A stretch of DNA of 64,000 nucleotides, taken from JADFMN01 sp964529975. GTDB lineage: Bacteria > Armatimonadota > Fimbriimonadia > Fimbriimonadales > Fimbriimonadaceae. The translations under genes were made by a program, and so were the position numbers. Below, piece after piece: positions 8,180-17,159 of this stretch (the first letter of the stretch is position 1; each line of letters begins with the position of its first letter). The stretch spans positions 40,374 to 104,373 of the forward strand of contig CAZGXW010000002.1 of NCBI GenBank assembly GCA_964529975.1, given 5' to 3'. The notes under the pieces were generated by a model. The model worked only from the letters and a program-made list of their open reading frames with translations, did no database searches and was not told where the DNA came from.

Positions 8180-9091
8180 TCAGGGTTTCAAACAGTCTCC
8201 GGGGACGATCCGTGCCCCGTTCGCGTAGTCCTCACCGGACATGGCCTTGCGGCCCTCTGGCTGGACCGTCTCAAAGACGAGCGATCCAGTAGCGAAGGCT
8301 ACTTCAAACGGCTTGGTGGCGACCACAGTTCCCGGGCTGCGCGATGCTTGCCCTGGCTTTGCAGACTTGACTCCGAGCCTACCGTTGGCCGTCGAGACCC
8401 AGACTCCCGGATGGGGGGTGAACGCGCGGAAGCGGTCGTACTCCTCCCTTGCTGGCCGGTCGAAGTCGAGTTCGGCGTCCGCCTTTTCGACTTTCGGTGC
8501 GTAAGTTGCTAGGCTTTCGTCCTGCGGCGTTCGCGGATAGTCGCCCGCGACAAGGCGTGAGATCCACGCTGCGGCGAGGTCTCCCGCCATCTCGGCGAGA
8601 CGGTCGTGGAGCCGGCCTGCGGTCTCGTCCGGCGCGATCGGCGTCGAAACCTTGGCGACCATTTCGCCCGTGTCCATGCCGGCGTCCATCTGCATGAGCG
8701 TGACGCCTGTCTCGGCGTCGCCGTTGAGCAGCGCGTACTGGATCGGCGCCGCTCCGCGATACTTGGGCAGGAGGCTTGCGTGAAGATTGAAGCAACCCAC
8801 GCGCGGTGCAGCGAGCACCGCCTTTGAGAGGATCTGCCCGTACGAGGCCACGATGAACACGTCAGCATCGAGCGATTCGAGGCGTTCGACAAACTCTGGT
8901 GAACGGCTCTTGAGCGGCGTTTCGACGGGGAGCAGGAGATCGAGCGCAGCACGCTTGACTTCCGAAGGCTTCATCTCCATACCTCGCCCGCTCGGTCTGT
9001 CAGGCTGCGTCACGACGAGCACGACGTCTTGTGCCAATCGCTGGAGCGCGGGCACGGCGAAGGCGCTCGTGCCGAAGTAGACGAGCCTCAC
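8180..9091 (-). CDS. fmt: Methionyl-tRNA formyltransferase
   Basis: Formylates initiator Met-tRNA using 10-formyl-tetrahydrofolate. It is 303 aa, close to the family norm. The N-terminal formyltransferase domain begins MRLVYFGTSAFAVPAL and contains NLHASLLPKYRGAAPIQ with the Asn/His catalytic pair. A C-terminal OB-like domain follows. The first 4 nt overlap the end of def (ATGA arrangement), the classic def-fmt operon, so formylation and deformylation are co-expressed. Confidence 0.96.
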   Translation of the reverse strand: MRLVYFGTSAFAVPALQRLAQDVVLVVTQPDRPSGRGMEMKPSEVKRAALDLLLPVETPLKSRSPEFVERLESLDADVFIVASYGQILSKAVLAAPRVGCFNLHASLLPKYRGAAPIQYALLNGDAETGVTLMQMDAGMDTGEMVAKVSTPIAPDETAGRLHDRLAEMAGDLAAAWISRLVAGDYPRTPQDESLATYAPKVEKADAELDFDRPAREEYDRFRAFTPHPGVWVSTANGRLGVKSAKPGQASRSPGTVVATKPFEVAFATGSLVFETVQPEGRKAMSGEDYANGARIVPGDCLKP

Positions 9092-9621
9092 TCGGCCCTC
9101 TCGGGCTTCTCCGTCGGGTGCTGCCAGTAGACCGTGGCCGGATCGACCTTTTCGGTGAAGAGCACGCCGTCCAGGTGGTCGATCTCGTGTTGGACAACGC
9201 GGGCCGCGAGGCCGTCCATGTCCCAGGTCGACTCGCGCCCCTTACGATCGAGCCCTTCTACGACGACCACGTTTGCCCGCTCGACGTCGCCGTAGAGCCC
9301 TGGGATGCTGAGGCAACCCTCCTCACCGACCTGCGTTCCGCTGGATTCCGTTATCCGAGGGTTGTAGATCACAATCGGCCTTCCGTCCGTGCAGACGATG
9401 ATGACCCGCTCGCTTACGCCGATCTGTGGGGCTGCAAGGCCGATGCCGCGGGCGGCGCGCATGATGCGAACCATGTTCTCCGCAAGGACTTGGTGCCGCT
9501 TGGTGATTCGCTCGACTGGCTTGGCCTGGCCAAGGAGCACGTCTGCGGGAACCTTGACGATGGGATGGTCCTCGTCCGTGACGTAGAGGTACTTGAACTC
9601 CTCGGGGACGACGACCTTCAT
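9088..9621 (-). CDS. def: Peptide deformylase
   Basis: Metal-dependent enzyme removing the N-formyl group from nascent proteins. All three family motifs are present: GIGLAAPQ, EGCLSIPG (Cys metal ligand) and QHEIDHLDG (two His ligands and catalytic Glu). At 177 aa it is a normal type-1/2 length. It is first of the def-fmt pair with a 4-nt overlap. Upstream, between 9622 and 9662, is a short AT-rich stretch containing CATAAT on the minus strand, a possible -10 box. Confidence 0.96.
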   Translation of the reverse strand: MKVVVPEEFKYLYVTDEDHPIVKVPADVLLGQAKPVERITKRHQVLAENMVRIMRAARGIGLAAPQIGVSERVIIVCTDGRPIVIYNPRITESSGTQVGEEGCLSIPGLYGDVERANVVVVEGLDRKGRESTWDMDGLAARVVQHEIDHLDGVLFTEKVDPATVYWQHPTEKPERAE

Positions 9622-9662
9622 TCGAGCCTAATTATGACAGCAGAAGGCAGGTTCAATTGGGC

Positions 9663-10487
9663 TCAAACTTCGAGCGGCCGGAGCACCATCACCCTCTCGA
9701 TGCCGATCAAGTCCTTTTCGATCCGCTCCACGTGCCACCCGGCTTCTTCGAAGACTCTGGCGACCTCGCGGGACATCCCGTCACCGAGTTCTACAAGGAG
9801 GGCTCCTCCTGGCCGCAGGAAGGCCGCTGAGCCCTCTGCGAGGCGGCGGTAGGCGTCCAATCCATCCTGGCCTGCAAAGAGCGCGCTGTGCGGCTCGTGG
9901 TCCGTCAACTCGGGATCCAAGATTGCACCCACAGCAACATAGGGCGGGTTAGAAACGATCAAATCGAACGGATCTGCGACCAGACCCTCGAAGAGATCGC
10001 ACTCGTGTGTACGAAGTCGGATCCCGTGGGCAAAGGCGTTCTCATGTGCGACTGCCAGCGCCCCGGGGCTGATGTCGGATGCCTCGACCTGCCATTCCGG
10101 CTTCTCCAGTGCTAGGGTCACTGCGATGCAACCAGAGCCTGTCCCCACGTCGAGGACGCGCTCGACGAACGGCATGGAAAGGGCGACTTCGACGAGCGTT
10201 TCGGTCTCCTGCCGAGGGATGAGCACATCCGGCGTGACCTTGAAGCGACGTCCATAGAACTCGCGCCATCCCAAGATGTAGGCGAGCGGCTCGCGCCTCT
10301 CTCGTCTTTCACAAAGGGACTCGATTCGCCGCGTGTCTTCGATCGGGTCTGAAGTGTGCGCGATCACCCAGGAACGCGCCGCACCCAGAGCGTGCGCAAC
10401 GAGCATTTGGGCGTCGAGCCTCGGCTCTGGGACGCCAGCGACCATCAATCGCTGTTCGACCACTGCGACCGCCTCTCCGACCGTCAC
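9663..10487 (-). CDS. prmC: Release factor glutamine methyltransferase PrmC
   Basis: SAM-dependent methyltransferase that methylates the Gln of the GGQ motif in RF1/RF2. It is 274 aa with an N-terminal helical domain, the SAM-binding motif VLDVGTGSGCIAV and the catalytic NPPY motif (SNPPYVA) that holds the Gln side chain. Its start overlaps the end of hflX by 4 nt, so the two are translationally coupled. One substrate, RF2 (prfB at 43827), is also in this window. Confidence 0.95.
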   Translation of the reverse strand: MTVGEAVAVVEQRLMVAGVPEPRLDAQMLVAHALGAARSWVIAHTSDPIEDTRRIESLCERRERREPLAYILGWREFYGRRFKVTPDVLIPRQETETLVEVALSMPFVERVLDVGTGSGCIAVTLALEKPEWQVEASDISPGALAVAHENAFAHGIRLRTHECDLFEGLVADPFDLIVSNPPYVAVGAILDPELTDHEPHSALFAGQDGLDAYRRLAEGSAAFLRPGGALLVELGDGMSREVARVFEEAGWHVERIEKDLIGIERVMVLRPLEV

Positions 10488-11749
10488 GAGACCGCGTACC
10501 TAGCCAGTTTCGCCTGCATCTCGGGCACTAACTCGGCCTCCAGATACACGCCTTCGTCGCGGTAGTCCTTCTTCAGGACTCGGCCAAACCGGTAGCAGGC
10601 CTCGACCAGCGCGTTTTGATCGTACGGAACGAGAGCCTTGACCAACGACATCGCACCCTTGCTCGATCTCACGATCGCCTCAAGGAGGTCGGGAATCCCG
10701 GCGCCGTCCTTTGCGCTGATCGCCACGCTGTTGGGCCAGGAGGACACGAGTTCTCGCACGGCCGCCTGGTCTTCGACGGAGTCGATCTTGTTGAAAACGG
10801 TCAAGACGGGCACTTCAGCGGCGTCGAGCGCCTCGATGGTGTCGATGACGGCGTCGACCTGCATCTCCCAGGCCGGGTTGGAGAGATCGACGACGTGCAG
10901 GAGTAGGTCGGCGTGCTTGGCCTCTTCGAGCGTCGCGCGAAAGGCGGCGATGAGTTCGGTGGGGAGGTTGCGGATGAACCCGACCGTGTCGACGAGGAAG
11001 AAACTGAACCCGTCCGGCAAATCGATCTTGCGGGTCGTGGGGTCGAGCGTTGCGAAAGGCATAGCGTCCGCGAGGACACCCGCGTCCGTGAGCCGGTTCA
11101 TCAGCGTCGACTTTCCTGCGCTGGTGTATCCCACGATCGCCACGACAGGGTACGGATGGCGGGCCCGGGCCTCACGCTGGAGCACGCGGTGCTTCTTGAT
11201 GTCCTCGATCTCGACCTTGAGTTTGGCGATGCGCTTGTTGACCATGCGGCGGTCGCTCTCCAACTGCGTCTCGCCAGGCCCTCTCATGCCGATGCCGCCG
11301 CGCTGGCGCTCGAACTTCGTCCATACGCTCATCAGGCGTGGGAGCATGTACGTGAGTTGGGCGAGTTCGACCTGCAACTGGCCTTCTCGCGTGATCGCGC
11401 GCCGGGCGAAGATGTCGAGGATCAATTGGGTGCGGTCGATCACACGGTGGCTGATCGCCTCTTCCAGGTTCTTGATCTGCGAACCACTAAGTTCCGCGTC
11501 GACGACCACGACGTCGGCGGCGGTCTCGGCCACGTACGCCTTTAGTTCGTCGACTTTTCCTGGGCCGATGAACGTCGACCTATGGGGTTTGGGCAAACGT
11601 TGGCGGACGCTTCCGACGACCTCTCCGCCCGCTGCCTCGCTCAGTCCTTCGAGCTCGTTCTCAACCGTCTCGTCTTCGCTTGCGTCCTGGTTCACGTAGA
11701 CCAGGAACAGCCGTTCAACGGGGATCCTGTGCTCGATAGGCTTCGGCAT
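10484..11749 (-). CDS. hflX: Ribosome-splitting GTPase HflX
   Basis: GTPase that binds the 50S E-site region and splits stalled or heat-damaged ribosomes. The N-terminal HflX domain includes the Gly-rich linker around RGGIGMRGPGETQLE. The G domain has G1 VGYTSAGKST, G3 DTVGF and G4 FNKID. At 421 aa it is a normal length. A good SD (TAGGAG, then three bases, then ATG) precedes the ATG at 11749. It is followed by prmC in a 4-nt overlap. Confidence 0.95.
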   Translation of the reverse strand: MPKPIEHRIPVERLFLVYVNQDASEDETVENELEGLSEAAGGEVVGSVRQRLPKPHRSTFIGPGKVDELKAYVAETAADVVVVDAELSGSQIKNLEEAISHRVIDRTQLILDIFARRAITREGQLQVELAQLTYMLPRLMSVWTKFERQRGGIGMRGPGETQLESDRRMVNKRIAKLKVEIEDIKKHRVLQREARARHPYPVVAIVGYTSAGKSTLMNRLTDAGVLADAMPFATLDPTTRKIDLPDGFSFFLVDTVGFIRNLPTELIAAFRATLEEAKHADLLLHVVDLSNPAWEMQVDAVIDTIEALDAAEVPVLTVFNKIDSVEDQAAVRELVSSWPNSVAISAKDGAGIPDLLEAIVRSSKGAMSLVKALVPYDQNALVEACYRFGRVLKKDYRDEGVYLEAELVPEMQAKLARYAVS

Positions 11750-11760
11750 GCGCTCCTAGG

Positions 11761-12306
11761 TCAGAACCTGGCTATCCCGAACCGAGCCGCTACCGTCAGA
11801 CCGTTAAAGGTCAGGCCGTCGTAACTGCTCCAAAGGTCGTAGCGGACTTCCAGATTGAACCTGCCGTTGAACGTGACGCCGAAGGCGGCGTTCGCGTTCG
11901 GCGAGAACACCTTTCCAGACTCGCGTCCGCTCGTAGTGTCGACGGCGTAGTCGATGTAGGCAAGGCCCGCGCGCGCCGCGAGGTACGGCTCTGTGTCCGC
12001 TCCAGGCTTGGAGAACGGAAGGACATAGCCGATCGATCCGCTAAGGATAAAAACGCGGCTGCCATTGCGGCTTTGTCCGACGGCGTTCCAGTCGTGCGCG
12101 ATGTTCGAGTCGTTCGGACGGAACACGCGGATTCGGCTGGCGCCGATGGACCACCAGTTCTCACCAAGTTCGCTTTTCAGGGCCTGACTGGCGGGCATGA
12201 ACACGCCGACCTGTGGGCCGAAGTATGCGTCTTGCGCATTTGCCGCGAACGGGAGGGCAGTCGCCAAGAGGCAAGCCGCCAGAGCGATGAGAGGTCGTCG
12301 AAGCAT
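11761..12306 (-). CDS. Small outer-membrane beta-barrel-like secreted protein
   Basis: About 181 aa with a clear Sec signal peptide (MLRRPLIALAACLLATALPFAANAQ). Alternating hydrophobic strands and Gly/aromatic residues follow (YFGPQVGVFMP, EPYLAARAGLAYIDYA, FNLEVRYDLW), ending in RFGIARF with a terminal Phe, as expected for BAM-assembled barrels of about 8 strands (OmpW/OmpA-like fold). I chose ATG 12306 because the signal peptide starts there; an upstream in-frame ATG at 12387 would add 27 Pro/Arg-rich residues and overlap the neighbour. The function is unknown. Confidence 0.7.
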   Translation of the reverse strand: MLRRPLIALAACLLATALPFAANAQDAYFGPQVGVFMPASQALKSELGENWWSIGASRIRVFRPNDSNIAHDWNAVGQSRNGSRVFILSGSIGYVLPFSKPGADTEPYLAARAGLAYIDYAVDTTSGRESGKVFSPNANAAFGVTFNGRFNLEVRYDLWSSYDGLTFNGLTVAARFGIARF

Positions 12307-12367
12307 GGGGGCATTGTACTTGGGGCGAGGGGAGGGTCCGGGTTGGTTCGGATCCCTAATCTGGAAC

Positions 12368-13114
12368 TCAGCCGCCAACCAGCGCAAAACCCTGCGCGAG
12401 GGAACCTATCTCCTTCGCAGCCCCTTCGACGGCGGCCTCGAACAGCAGGCGGCCCTTCTCCGCCGTCGCCAGCGTGGCGTAGCCCTTGGAGCCCTCTTCG
12501 GTGGCTTCGTCAAAGTGGAGCACGAGCCCGCGGACTTCGGGTTCGACGGCCAGACCGTCGTCTCGGAGCAGGTCCTTTCGGACAAGGTCCGGGTGCAGGT
12601 GCAACATGAGGCTTGCCTCGGCCTCGCAGGCATGTTGAATCTTCTTGACGGGGCCCTCCATCACGCCTTGGAGCACCGAGTCCGGAATGTACGAGAAGTA
12701 ACTTGCGTGGCCGAACGTGAGGTCGGGATACACGGACTTCAGCCGCCGCATCGCGATGCCGTTAGGTTCGTTGTTCCCGCCGTGGCCGTTGATCACGAAG
12801 AACTTGGTGAACCCGTGGGGCACGAGGCTCTCGACGATCCGCACGATTGCGTCCTCATATCCCTCGAAACTCGCAGAGAGCGACCCTGCGAAAGGGAGGT
12901 GGTGCCCAGAACACCCCAGCCAGAGGGTCGGCACGAGGAGGACGTCTTTGGGCAGACGCGCCTCAACCGCCTCGGCGGCGGCCGTCGCGAGCAGGGAGTC
13001 GGTGAAGAGCGGAAGGTGCGGCCCGTGTTGCTCGAGAGACCCGGTGGGGATGAGCACGACAACGTCCGGTTGGACGGCGGCGGCCTCCTGCCAGGTCATC
13101 TCGGCAAGCTTCAT
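12368..13114 (-). CDS. Creatininase-family metal-dependent amidohydrolase
   Basis: A 248-residue creatininase/MftE-fold protein. Metal-binding residues are visible in PTGSLEQHGPHLPLFTD (Glu, His and Asp) and NGHGGNN. The family includes creatinine amidohydrolase, MftE peptidase and FAPy deformylase, and the substrate here is unknown. ATG 13114 overlaps the dnaA stop (ATGA), so it is probably expressed with dnaA. A longer reading from 13261 would lie inside dnaA and is unlikely. Confidence 0.85.
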   Translation of the reverse strand: MKLAEMTWQEAAAVQPDVVVLIPTGSLEQHGPHLPLFTDSLLATAAAEAVEARLPKDVLLVPTLWLGCSGHHLPFAGSLSASFEGYEDAIVRIVESLVPHGFTKFFVINGHGGNNEPNGIAMRRLKSVYPDLTFGHASYFSYIPDSVLQGVMEGPVKKIQHACEAEASLMLHLHPDLVRKDLLRDDGLAVEPEVRGLVLHFDEATEEGSKGYATLATAEKGRLLFEAAVEGAAKEIGSLAQGFALVGG

Positions 13115-14514
13115 TGGGCCTCTGGCCAGGCTTCTCGACGCAGCGCGTTGATCGTGTTGGCGAACTCGCGATCGTGGTTGGCGATGCCGCGCACCTTGTT
13201 GTGAGCGTGCATCATGGACGAGTGGTCGCGCCCGCCAAAGAGCGTCCCGATGTGCTTCCACGAGTCGCCCGTGATCTCACGAACCAAGTACACGGACACG
13301 TGCCTGGCATGGGCGATCGGCGCCTTCCGCGACGTTCCGAGGATGTCGTCCTTTGAGATGCGATAGTGCCTCGAGACGACGGTGACGATGTCCTCGAACC
13401 CAGGCTTTGGCATAGCCATCGCGCTGTAGTACTTCTCGACCGTGTCCTTTGCGACATCGACCGAAAGCGGTTGGCCAGAGAAACTCGCCTCCGCAACGAT
13501 CTTGTTGAGGGCGCCCTGCAGGGTGCGGATGTTCCCTGGCACCGACTCTGCAAGGAACATCGCGACCTCGTGCGAGAGGGGGATGCTTTCTGTGTCGGCC
13601 TTCTTTTGAATGATCGCGCAACGCGTCTCGGTGTCCGGCATCTGCACATCGGCAACGAGCCCGCACTCGAGCCGCGAACGTAGACGCTCGTCCATCTGAA
13701 GCAGGTCGCGCGGAGCGCGGTCGGCGCAAAGCACGATCTGCTTGCCGTCTGCGTGGAGCTCGTTGAAGGTGTGGAAGACCTCTTCTTGGGTCTTGTCCTT
13801 GCCCATGATGAACTGGACATCGTCCAGCAGCCACACGCTGACGCTGCGGTACTTGCGCCGGAACTCGTCGATGCGGTTGTTCTGCAGGCTGCTGACGAAC
13901 TGCTCGGCGAACTGCTGTCCGGAGACGTACATAAGCGGGAAGAAGGGGTCCCTGCTGAGGATCTTGTTGGCGATGGCGTGCAGAAGGTGGGTCTTTCCTA
14001 GTCCGCTGGGGCCGTAGACGAACAGCGGGTTGTACTTCATGCCGGGCGAAGCGGCAACGGCCATAGCCCCGCCGTGTGCGAGCCTGTTGCTTTGACCTAC
14101 CACGAAGGTGTCGAACGTGAACGCTGCGTTCGGTTTGAACCTGTTAGCCGACTGTTCCTCGTCGTACCGGTTGGATGACGCCATGACGACCGCAGCCTTG
14201 TCCTGAGCCTCCGGCCTCGGCTTCTCGCGGTTCTCGATCTGGACCTTGACGTCGACCTCTTCACCAAGTTCGTCGCTGAGCGCGCACGCGACTCGAGTGA
14301 GATACCGGTCCTTCACCCATTCTGCGACGAAGTTTCCTGGCGCGACGAGGTGCACCTCGCCGTTCTCCATTCTGATCGGACGCAATGGTTGCAGGAACTT
14401 CTTGTGCGCGGTCCCCGGCACTTCGTCCGCCAAACGATCGAGCGCGTTCTGCCAAGCCTTGCTCAGCAAGTCGCCACGCTCCTCGTCAAAGATAGTGAAT
14501 TGGTCTTCCGACAT
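13111..14514 (-). CDS. dnaA: Chromosomal replication initiator DnaA
   Basis: AAA+ initiator that opens oriC. The 467 aa show N-terminal domain I (about 1-85), a variable domain II, an AAA+ domain with Walker A GPSGLGKT (about 168-175) and Walker B VWLLDDVQF (about 228-236), the sensor-2 region NIRTLQGALNK, and C-terminal domain IV with the DNA-binding signature RDHSSMMHAHNKV. ATG 14514 starts MSEDQFTIF; an upstream in-frame ATG at 14655 would place the dnaA promoter inside the coding region. dnaN is not adjacent; a creatininase-family gene follows by 4-nt overlap. Confidence 0.97.
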   Translation of the reverse strand: MSEDQFTIFDEERGDLLSKAWQNALDRLADEVPGTAHKKFLQPLRPIRMENGEVHLVAPGNFVAEWVKDRYLTRVACALSDELGEEVDVKVQIENREKPRPEAQDKAAVVMASSNRYDEEQSANRFKPNAAFTFDTFVVGQSNRLAHGGAMAVAASPGMKYNPLFVYGPSGLGKTHLLHAIANKILSRDPFFPLMYVSGQQFAEQFVSSLQNNRIDEFRRKYRSVSVWLLDDVQFIMGKDKTQEEVFHTFNELHADGKQIVLCADRAPRDLLQMDERLRSRLECGLVADVQMPDTETRCAIIQKKADTESIPLSHEVAMFLAESVPGNIRTLQGALNKIVAEASFSGQPLSVDVAKDTVEKYYSAMAMPKPGFEDIVTVVSRHYRISKDDILGTSRKAPIAHARHVSVYLVREITGDSWKHIGTLFGGRDHSSMMHAHNKVRGIANHDREFANTINALRREAWPEAQ

Positions 14515-14556
14515 GATGAAAAAACACTGGCCCAGGTCGGGCCGAAAAACGTGGGC

Positions 14557-14585
14557 AGTATACACACGCAACAGCGCAATGTCCA
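14557..14585 (-). promoter_or_regulatory. Predicted dnaA promoter
   Basis: On the minus strand TGGACA (14585-14580) and TATACT (14562-14557) are separated by exactly 17 nt, each 5/6 to sigma70 consensus. They lie 43 nt upstream of the dnaA ATG, giving an expected leader of about 35 nt. GTATACACA on the plus strand (14558-14566), one mismatch from the TTWTNCACA DnaA-box consensus, overlaps the -10, which could allow autorepression. Confidence 0.6.
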
Positions 14586-14690
14586 GATGTTCGAGAAAAC
14601 CAAAAAAATGCCCATGACGCTTGGTCCAGGCCGGGGTTCCATCGTTCTCACGCATTGTGGTAAAGAGGATCGCGCGCTCTAAACTGCGTT

Positions 14691-14705
14691 ACACTTAACA
14701 AGTGT
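14691..14705. promoter_or_regulatory. Palindrome over the thiN start (possible operator)
   Basis: ACACTT-AAC-AAGTGT is a perfect 6-bp inverted repeat spanning the GTG start at 14702. TACACT (14690-14695), a plausible -10, overlaps it, with 6 nt to the start codon. A repressor bound here would block both. No regulator is identified. Confidence 0.4.
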
Positions 14706-15331
14706 CGGAGCGAGTGCTGGGCGTCTTGGGTGGAAAGGACATGGGCGATGCGCGCCTCCGTGCGTGGGCGTCGTCCGCAGAACATATTTACGCGGCAGAC
14801 TCTGGCGCAGACAGATTGATCTCGCTCGGATTCTCTCCTGTCGTGGTTGGTGACTTCGATTCTTTCGAGGCGCTACCGAGCGCGAGCCACTTGCGCCTTG
14901 TGCAATCTATCGATCAAGACACGACGGACTGCGACAAGTTGCTCGCTCTCGTCGCGCAGGACGGTTTCACATCCATCACAATGGCTTGTACAGAAGGCGA
15001 CCTTCCTGACCACGTGCTCGCGACGTACAGCAGTTGCGCATCGAGCGGTCTCGAAGTAAGCTTCGCGTTTCGACGCGGCGTGGGCGCGCTCGTTCGACCT
15101 GGGATTCCTGTGTCGATGGACACGCGTCCGCACCAGCGCGTCTCGCTCGTGCCCATTTGCGCCTGCTATGGGGTCGTTTTGGAAGGGGTCGCGTGGCCCC
15201 TCGACGGCGGCGCGCTGGAACCGGGGGGACTCGTCAGCGTTTCGAACGAGGCGGCTGGGGACCAGGTCACTGCGAGCCTTGAGACAGGGTTTGCGGTCCT
15301 CTTCGTCGAGACCTCCGAGGTGGTTTGGTGA
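14702..15331 (+). CDS. thiN: Thiamine pyrophosphokinase
   Basis: Transfers pyrophosphate from ATP to thiamine to make thiamine diphosphate. The 209 aa include the catalytic motifs AADSGADRL, VGDFDS, the DQDTTDCDK stretch (Asp residues and Lys) and GDLPDHVLA, equivalent to the family's GGRxDH. The start is GTG 14702 within a palindrome and 6 nt after a -10-like TACACT. Its TGA overlaps the start of the symporter gene, suggesting linked thiamine salvage, although symporter specificity is unknown. Confidence 0.85.
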   Translation: MSERVLGVLGGKDMGDARLRAWASSAEHIYAADSGADRLISLGFSPVVVGDFDSFEALPSASHLRLVQSIDQDTTDCDKLLALVAQDGFTSITMACTEGDLPDHVLATYSSCASSGLEVSFAFRRGVGALVRPGIPVSMDTRPHQRVSLVPICACYGVVLEGVAWPLDGGALEPGGLVSVSNEAAGDQVTASLETGFAVLFVETSEVVW

Positions 15332-16749
15332 ACCTGGGGCCCCTTGACGCCGCGATCGTCGTGGCGTTCCTGGGGGCGATCCTGGCCTTGGGCTTTTCCG
15401 CGCGGCTACGCGAGAACACGACGCTCCAGTTCATTGCGGCTGGGCGCGCCCTGACGATGCCAGTGTTCGTGGCAACGCTCGTCGCGACCTGGTACGGAGG
15501 CATCCTCGGGATCGGAGAGTCGGTCTCCTACTACGGGCTGGGGACGTGGTTGTTGCTGGGCGTTCCGTACTACGCCTTTGCGATCTTGTACGCGCTTGTG
15601 CTTGCCAAGCGCATTCGCACTGCGGACCAGATCAGCATTCCCGAGCGCATTCACGCGACTTGGGGCAAGGGTCCGGCACTCGTCGCGGCCGCGCTCGTGT
15701 TCTTGCTCGGTGTCCCTGCCGCGCACGTGTTGATGCTCGGAACACTGGCGCAGGCGATCACCGGATGGAGCCTGCCGGTGTGCGTCGTCGTCGCAACGTT
15801 CGGCAGCAGCCTCTTCCTCTACAAAGGAGGCCTGCTGGCGGACGCTCGCGTGTCGTTGCTCTCGTTCGTGATGATGTACGTCGGCTTCGCGGTCATCGTG
15901 GTGTACTGCTTGGTCCACTTTCCGCTGCCCGAAGGCTGGGCCTCGCTCAAATCATCGCCACTCATGCGGCTGGACGGCGGGCAGGGCCCTCTCGTCGTCC
16001 TGAGTTTCTTCATCTTGGGAGCATGGACTTTGATCGACCCTGGGTTCCACCAGCGCGTCGCCAGCGCAAGAGACCCGGAGACGGGCCGCAATGGCGTGTT
16101 GGTGTGCGTCGCATTCTGGGTGCTGTTCGACCTCCTCAGCGTGACCGCTGGAATGTACGCGCTATCGGTCGTGAAGGAGCCGCCGAGCAACGCCTTGCTG
16201 CTCTTTCCTGCCCTGGGGGACGCTGTGCTTCCTGCTGGGCTGAAGGCGGTATTCCTTTGCGGGATGCTTGGCACCGTCTTGACCGCGATGGTCGGGTACT
16301 CGCTGGTGAGTGGCGCAACACTGGGGAGGGACTTGGTCTGTCGGGCAATGGGAGTCACGGACGAGCGCACGGCGACCAACTGGTCGCGCGGCGGAATCGC
16401 TGTCGCCTGCTTGATCGCAGTCGTGCTCGCGCTACAGTTCCAAAGCGTGGTCGCGCTGTGGTACCTGTGGGCGGGGATCCTTGTCGGTGCGCTCCTCTTT
16501 CCAACGCTCTCAGGCTATCTGGCCTCGCGCCCGAGTCGGCTATCTCCGTCAGTCGTGGCGGTTTCGATGCTTTCCGGGTTTATAATCTCACTAGCGTGGC
16601 TGGTTTGGACCAAGTCGCGCGGTCAGGGCCAGGCCGTCACCCTCGCCAAGGGAGTTGAGTTCGACATCGGCACGCTCCTTCCGGGGGCGCTCGTCGGGGG
16701 GATCGTTCTCCTTGCTGGGCTAGCGGTCGCGGGCAGGAGCAAGACATGA
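15328..16749 (+). CDS. Sodium:solute symporter family (SSS) transporter
   Basis: A 473-residue integral membrane protein with about 12-13 hydrophobic helices and the SSS N-terminal pattern (helix, then LRENTTLQFIAAGRAL and the WYGGILGIGESVSYYGLG segment). The start is GTG 15328 overlapping the thiN TGA (GTGA); a TTG one codon upstream is less likely. It is followed with 4-nt overlap by an FHA gene. The substrate is unknown; the link to thiN makes a thiamine-related solute conceivable, but that is only context. Confidence 0.82.
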   Translation: MNLGPLDAAIVVAFLGAILALGFSARLRENTTLQFIAAGRALTMPVFVATLVATWYGGILGIGESVSYYGLGTWLLLGVPYYAFAILYALVLAKRIRTADQISIPERIHATWGKGPALVAAALVFLLGVPAAHVLMLGTLAQAITGWSLPVCVVVATFGSSLFLYKGGLLADARVSLLSFVMMYVGFAVIVVYCLVHFPLPEGWASLKSSPLMRLDGGQGPLVVLSFFILGAWTLIDPGFHQRVASARDPETGRNGVLVCVAFWVLFDLLSVTAGMYALSVVKEPPSNALLLFPALGDAVLPAGLKAVFLCGMLGTVLTAMVGYSLVSGATLGRDLVCRAMGVTDERTATNWSRGGIAVACLIAVVLALQFQSVVALWYLWAGILVGALLFPTLSGYLASRPSRLSPSVVAVSMLSGFIISLAWLVWTKSRGQGQAVTLAKGVEFDIGTLLPGALVGGIVLLAGLAVAGRSKT

Positions 16750-17159
16750 ACGAGACACAAACCGACGAAGTGACTGCGGAAGAGCCACAGCAAGACCAGG
16801 AGCAGGCTGAGACTGCCGATGCCAGGGAAGAGGCACCGGTCGGGACGCGGCTGGTGCTCAAGCGGTCGGGCCAGGAGACCGAGCACGTGTTCCCGTTCAG
16901 CGCGCCCGCGACGATCGGTCGGTTCGACCCTGAAGTGGGCCCGGTGGACATCGACCTCGGGAAGATCGAGGAGGCCTCGTTCGTGAGCCGCAAGCACGCG
17001 AAGATCGTGCAGGACGGCGACGTCTACAAGATTCAAGACCTTGGTTCCAGCAACGGCACGTACGTGCTTCGCGGAGACTTTGAGAAAGTCGAAGAGGCGG
17101 AGATCAAGGACGGCGACGAGATCGCGCTGGGGAATGCGCGGTTCGTGTTTCGAACGTGA
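16746..17159 (+). CDS. FHA-domain protein with acidic N-terminal tail
   Basis: A 137-residue soluble protein. Residues 1-30 are Glu/Gln/Ala-rich and probably disordered. Residues about 35-137 form an FHA phosphothreonine-binding domain, with the conserved GRFDPEVG, SRKHAKI and DLGSSNGTY motifs. The Gly-Arg, Ser, His and Asn binding residues are all retained. ATG 16746 overlaps the symporter stop, and its own TGA overlaps the GTG of the next FHA protein. No kinase is in the window. Confidence 0.88.
   Translation: MNETQTDEVTAEEPQQDQEQAETADAREEAPVGTRLVLKRSGQETEHVFPFSAPATIGRFDPEVGPVDIDLGKIEEASFVSRKHAKIVQDGDVYKIQDLGSSNGTYVLRGDFEKVEEAEIKDGDEIALGNARFVFRT

Noticed and set aside
12307..12387. Upstream extension of the outer-membrane barrel gene
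   Set aside because: The 27 added residues precede the real signal peptide and overlap the creatininase gene.
14515..14701. Definite oriC
   Set aside because: Only weak single DnaA-box-like matches; no box cluster or dnaN neighbour supports calling an origin.
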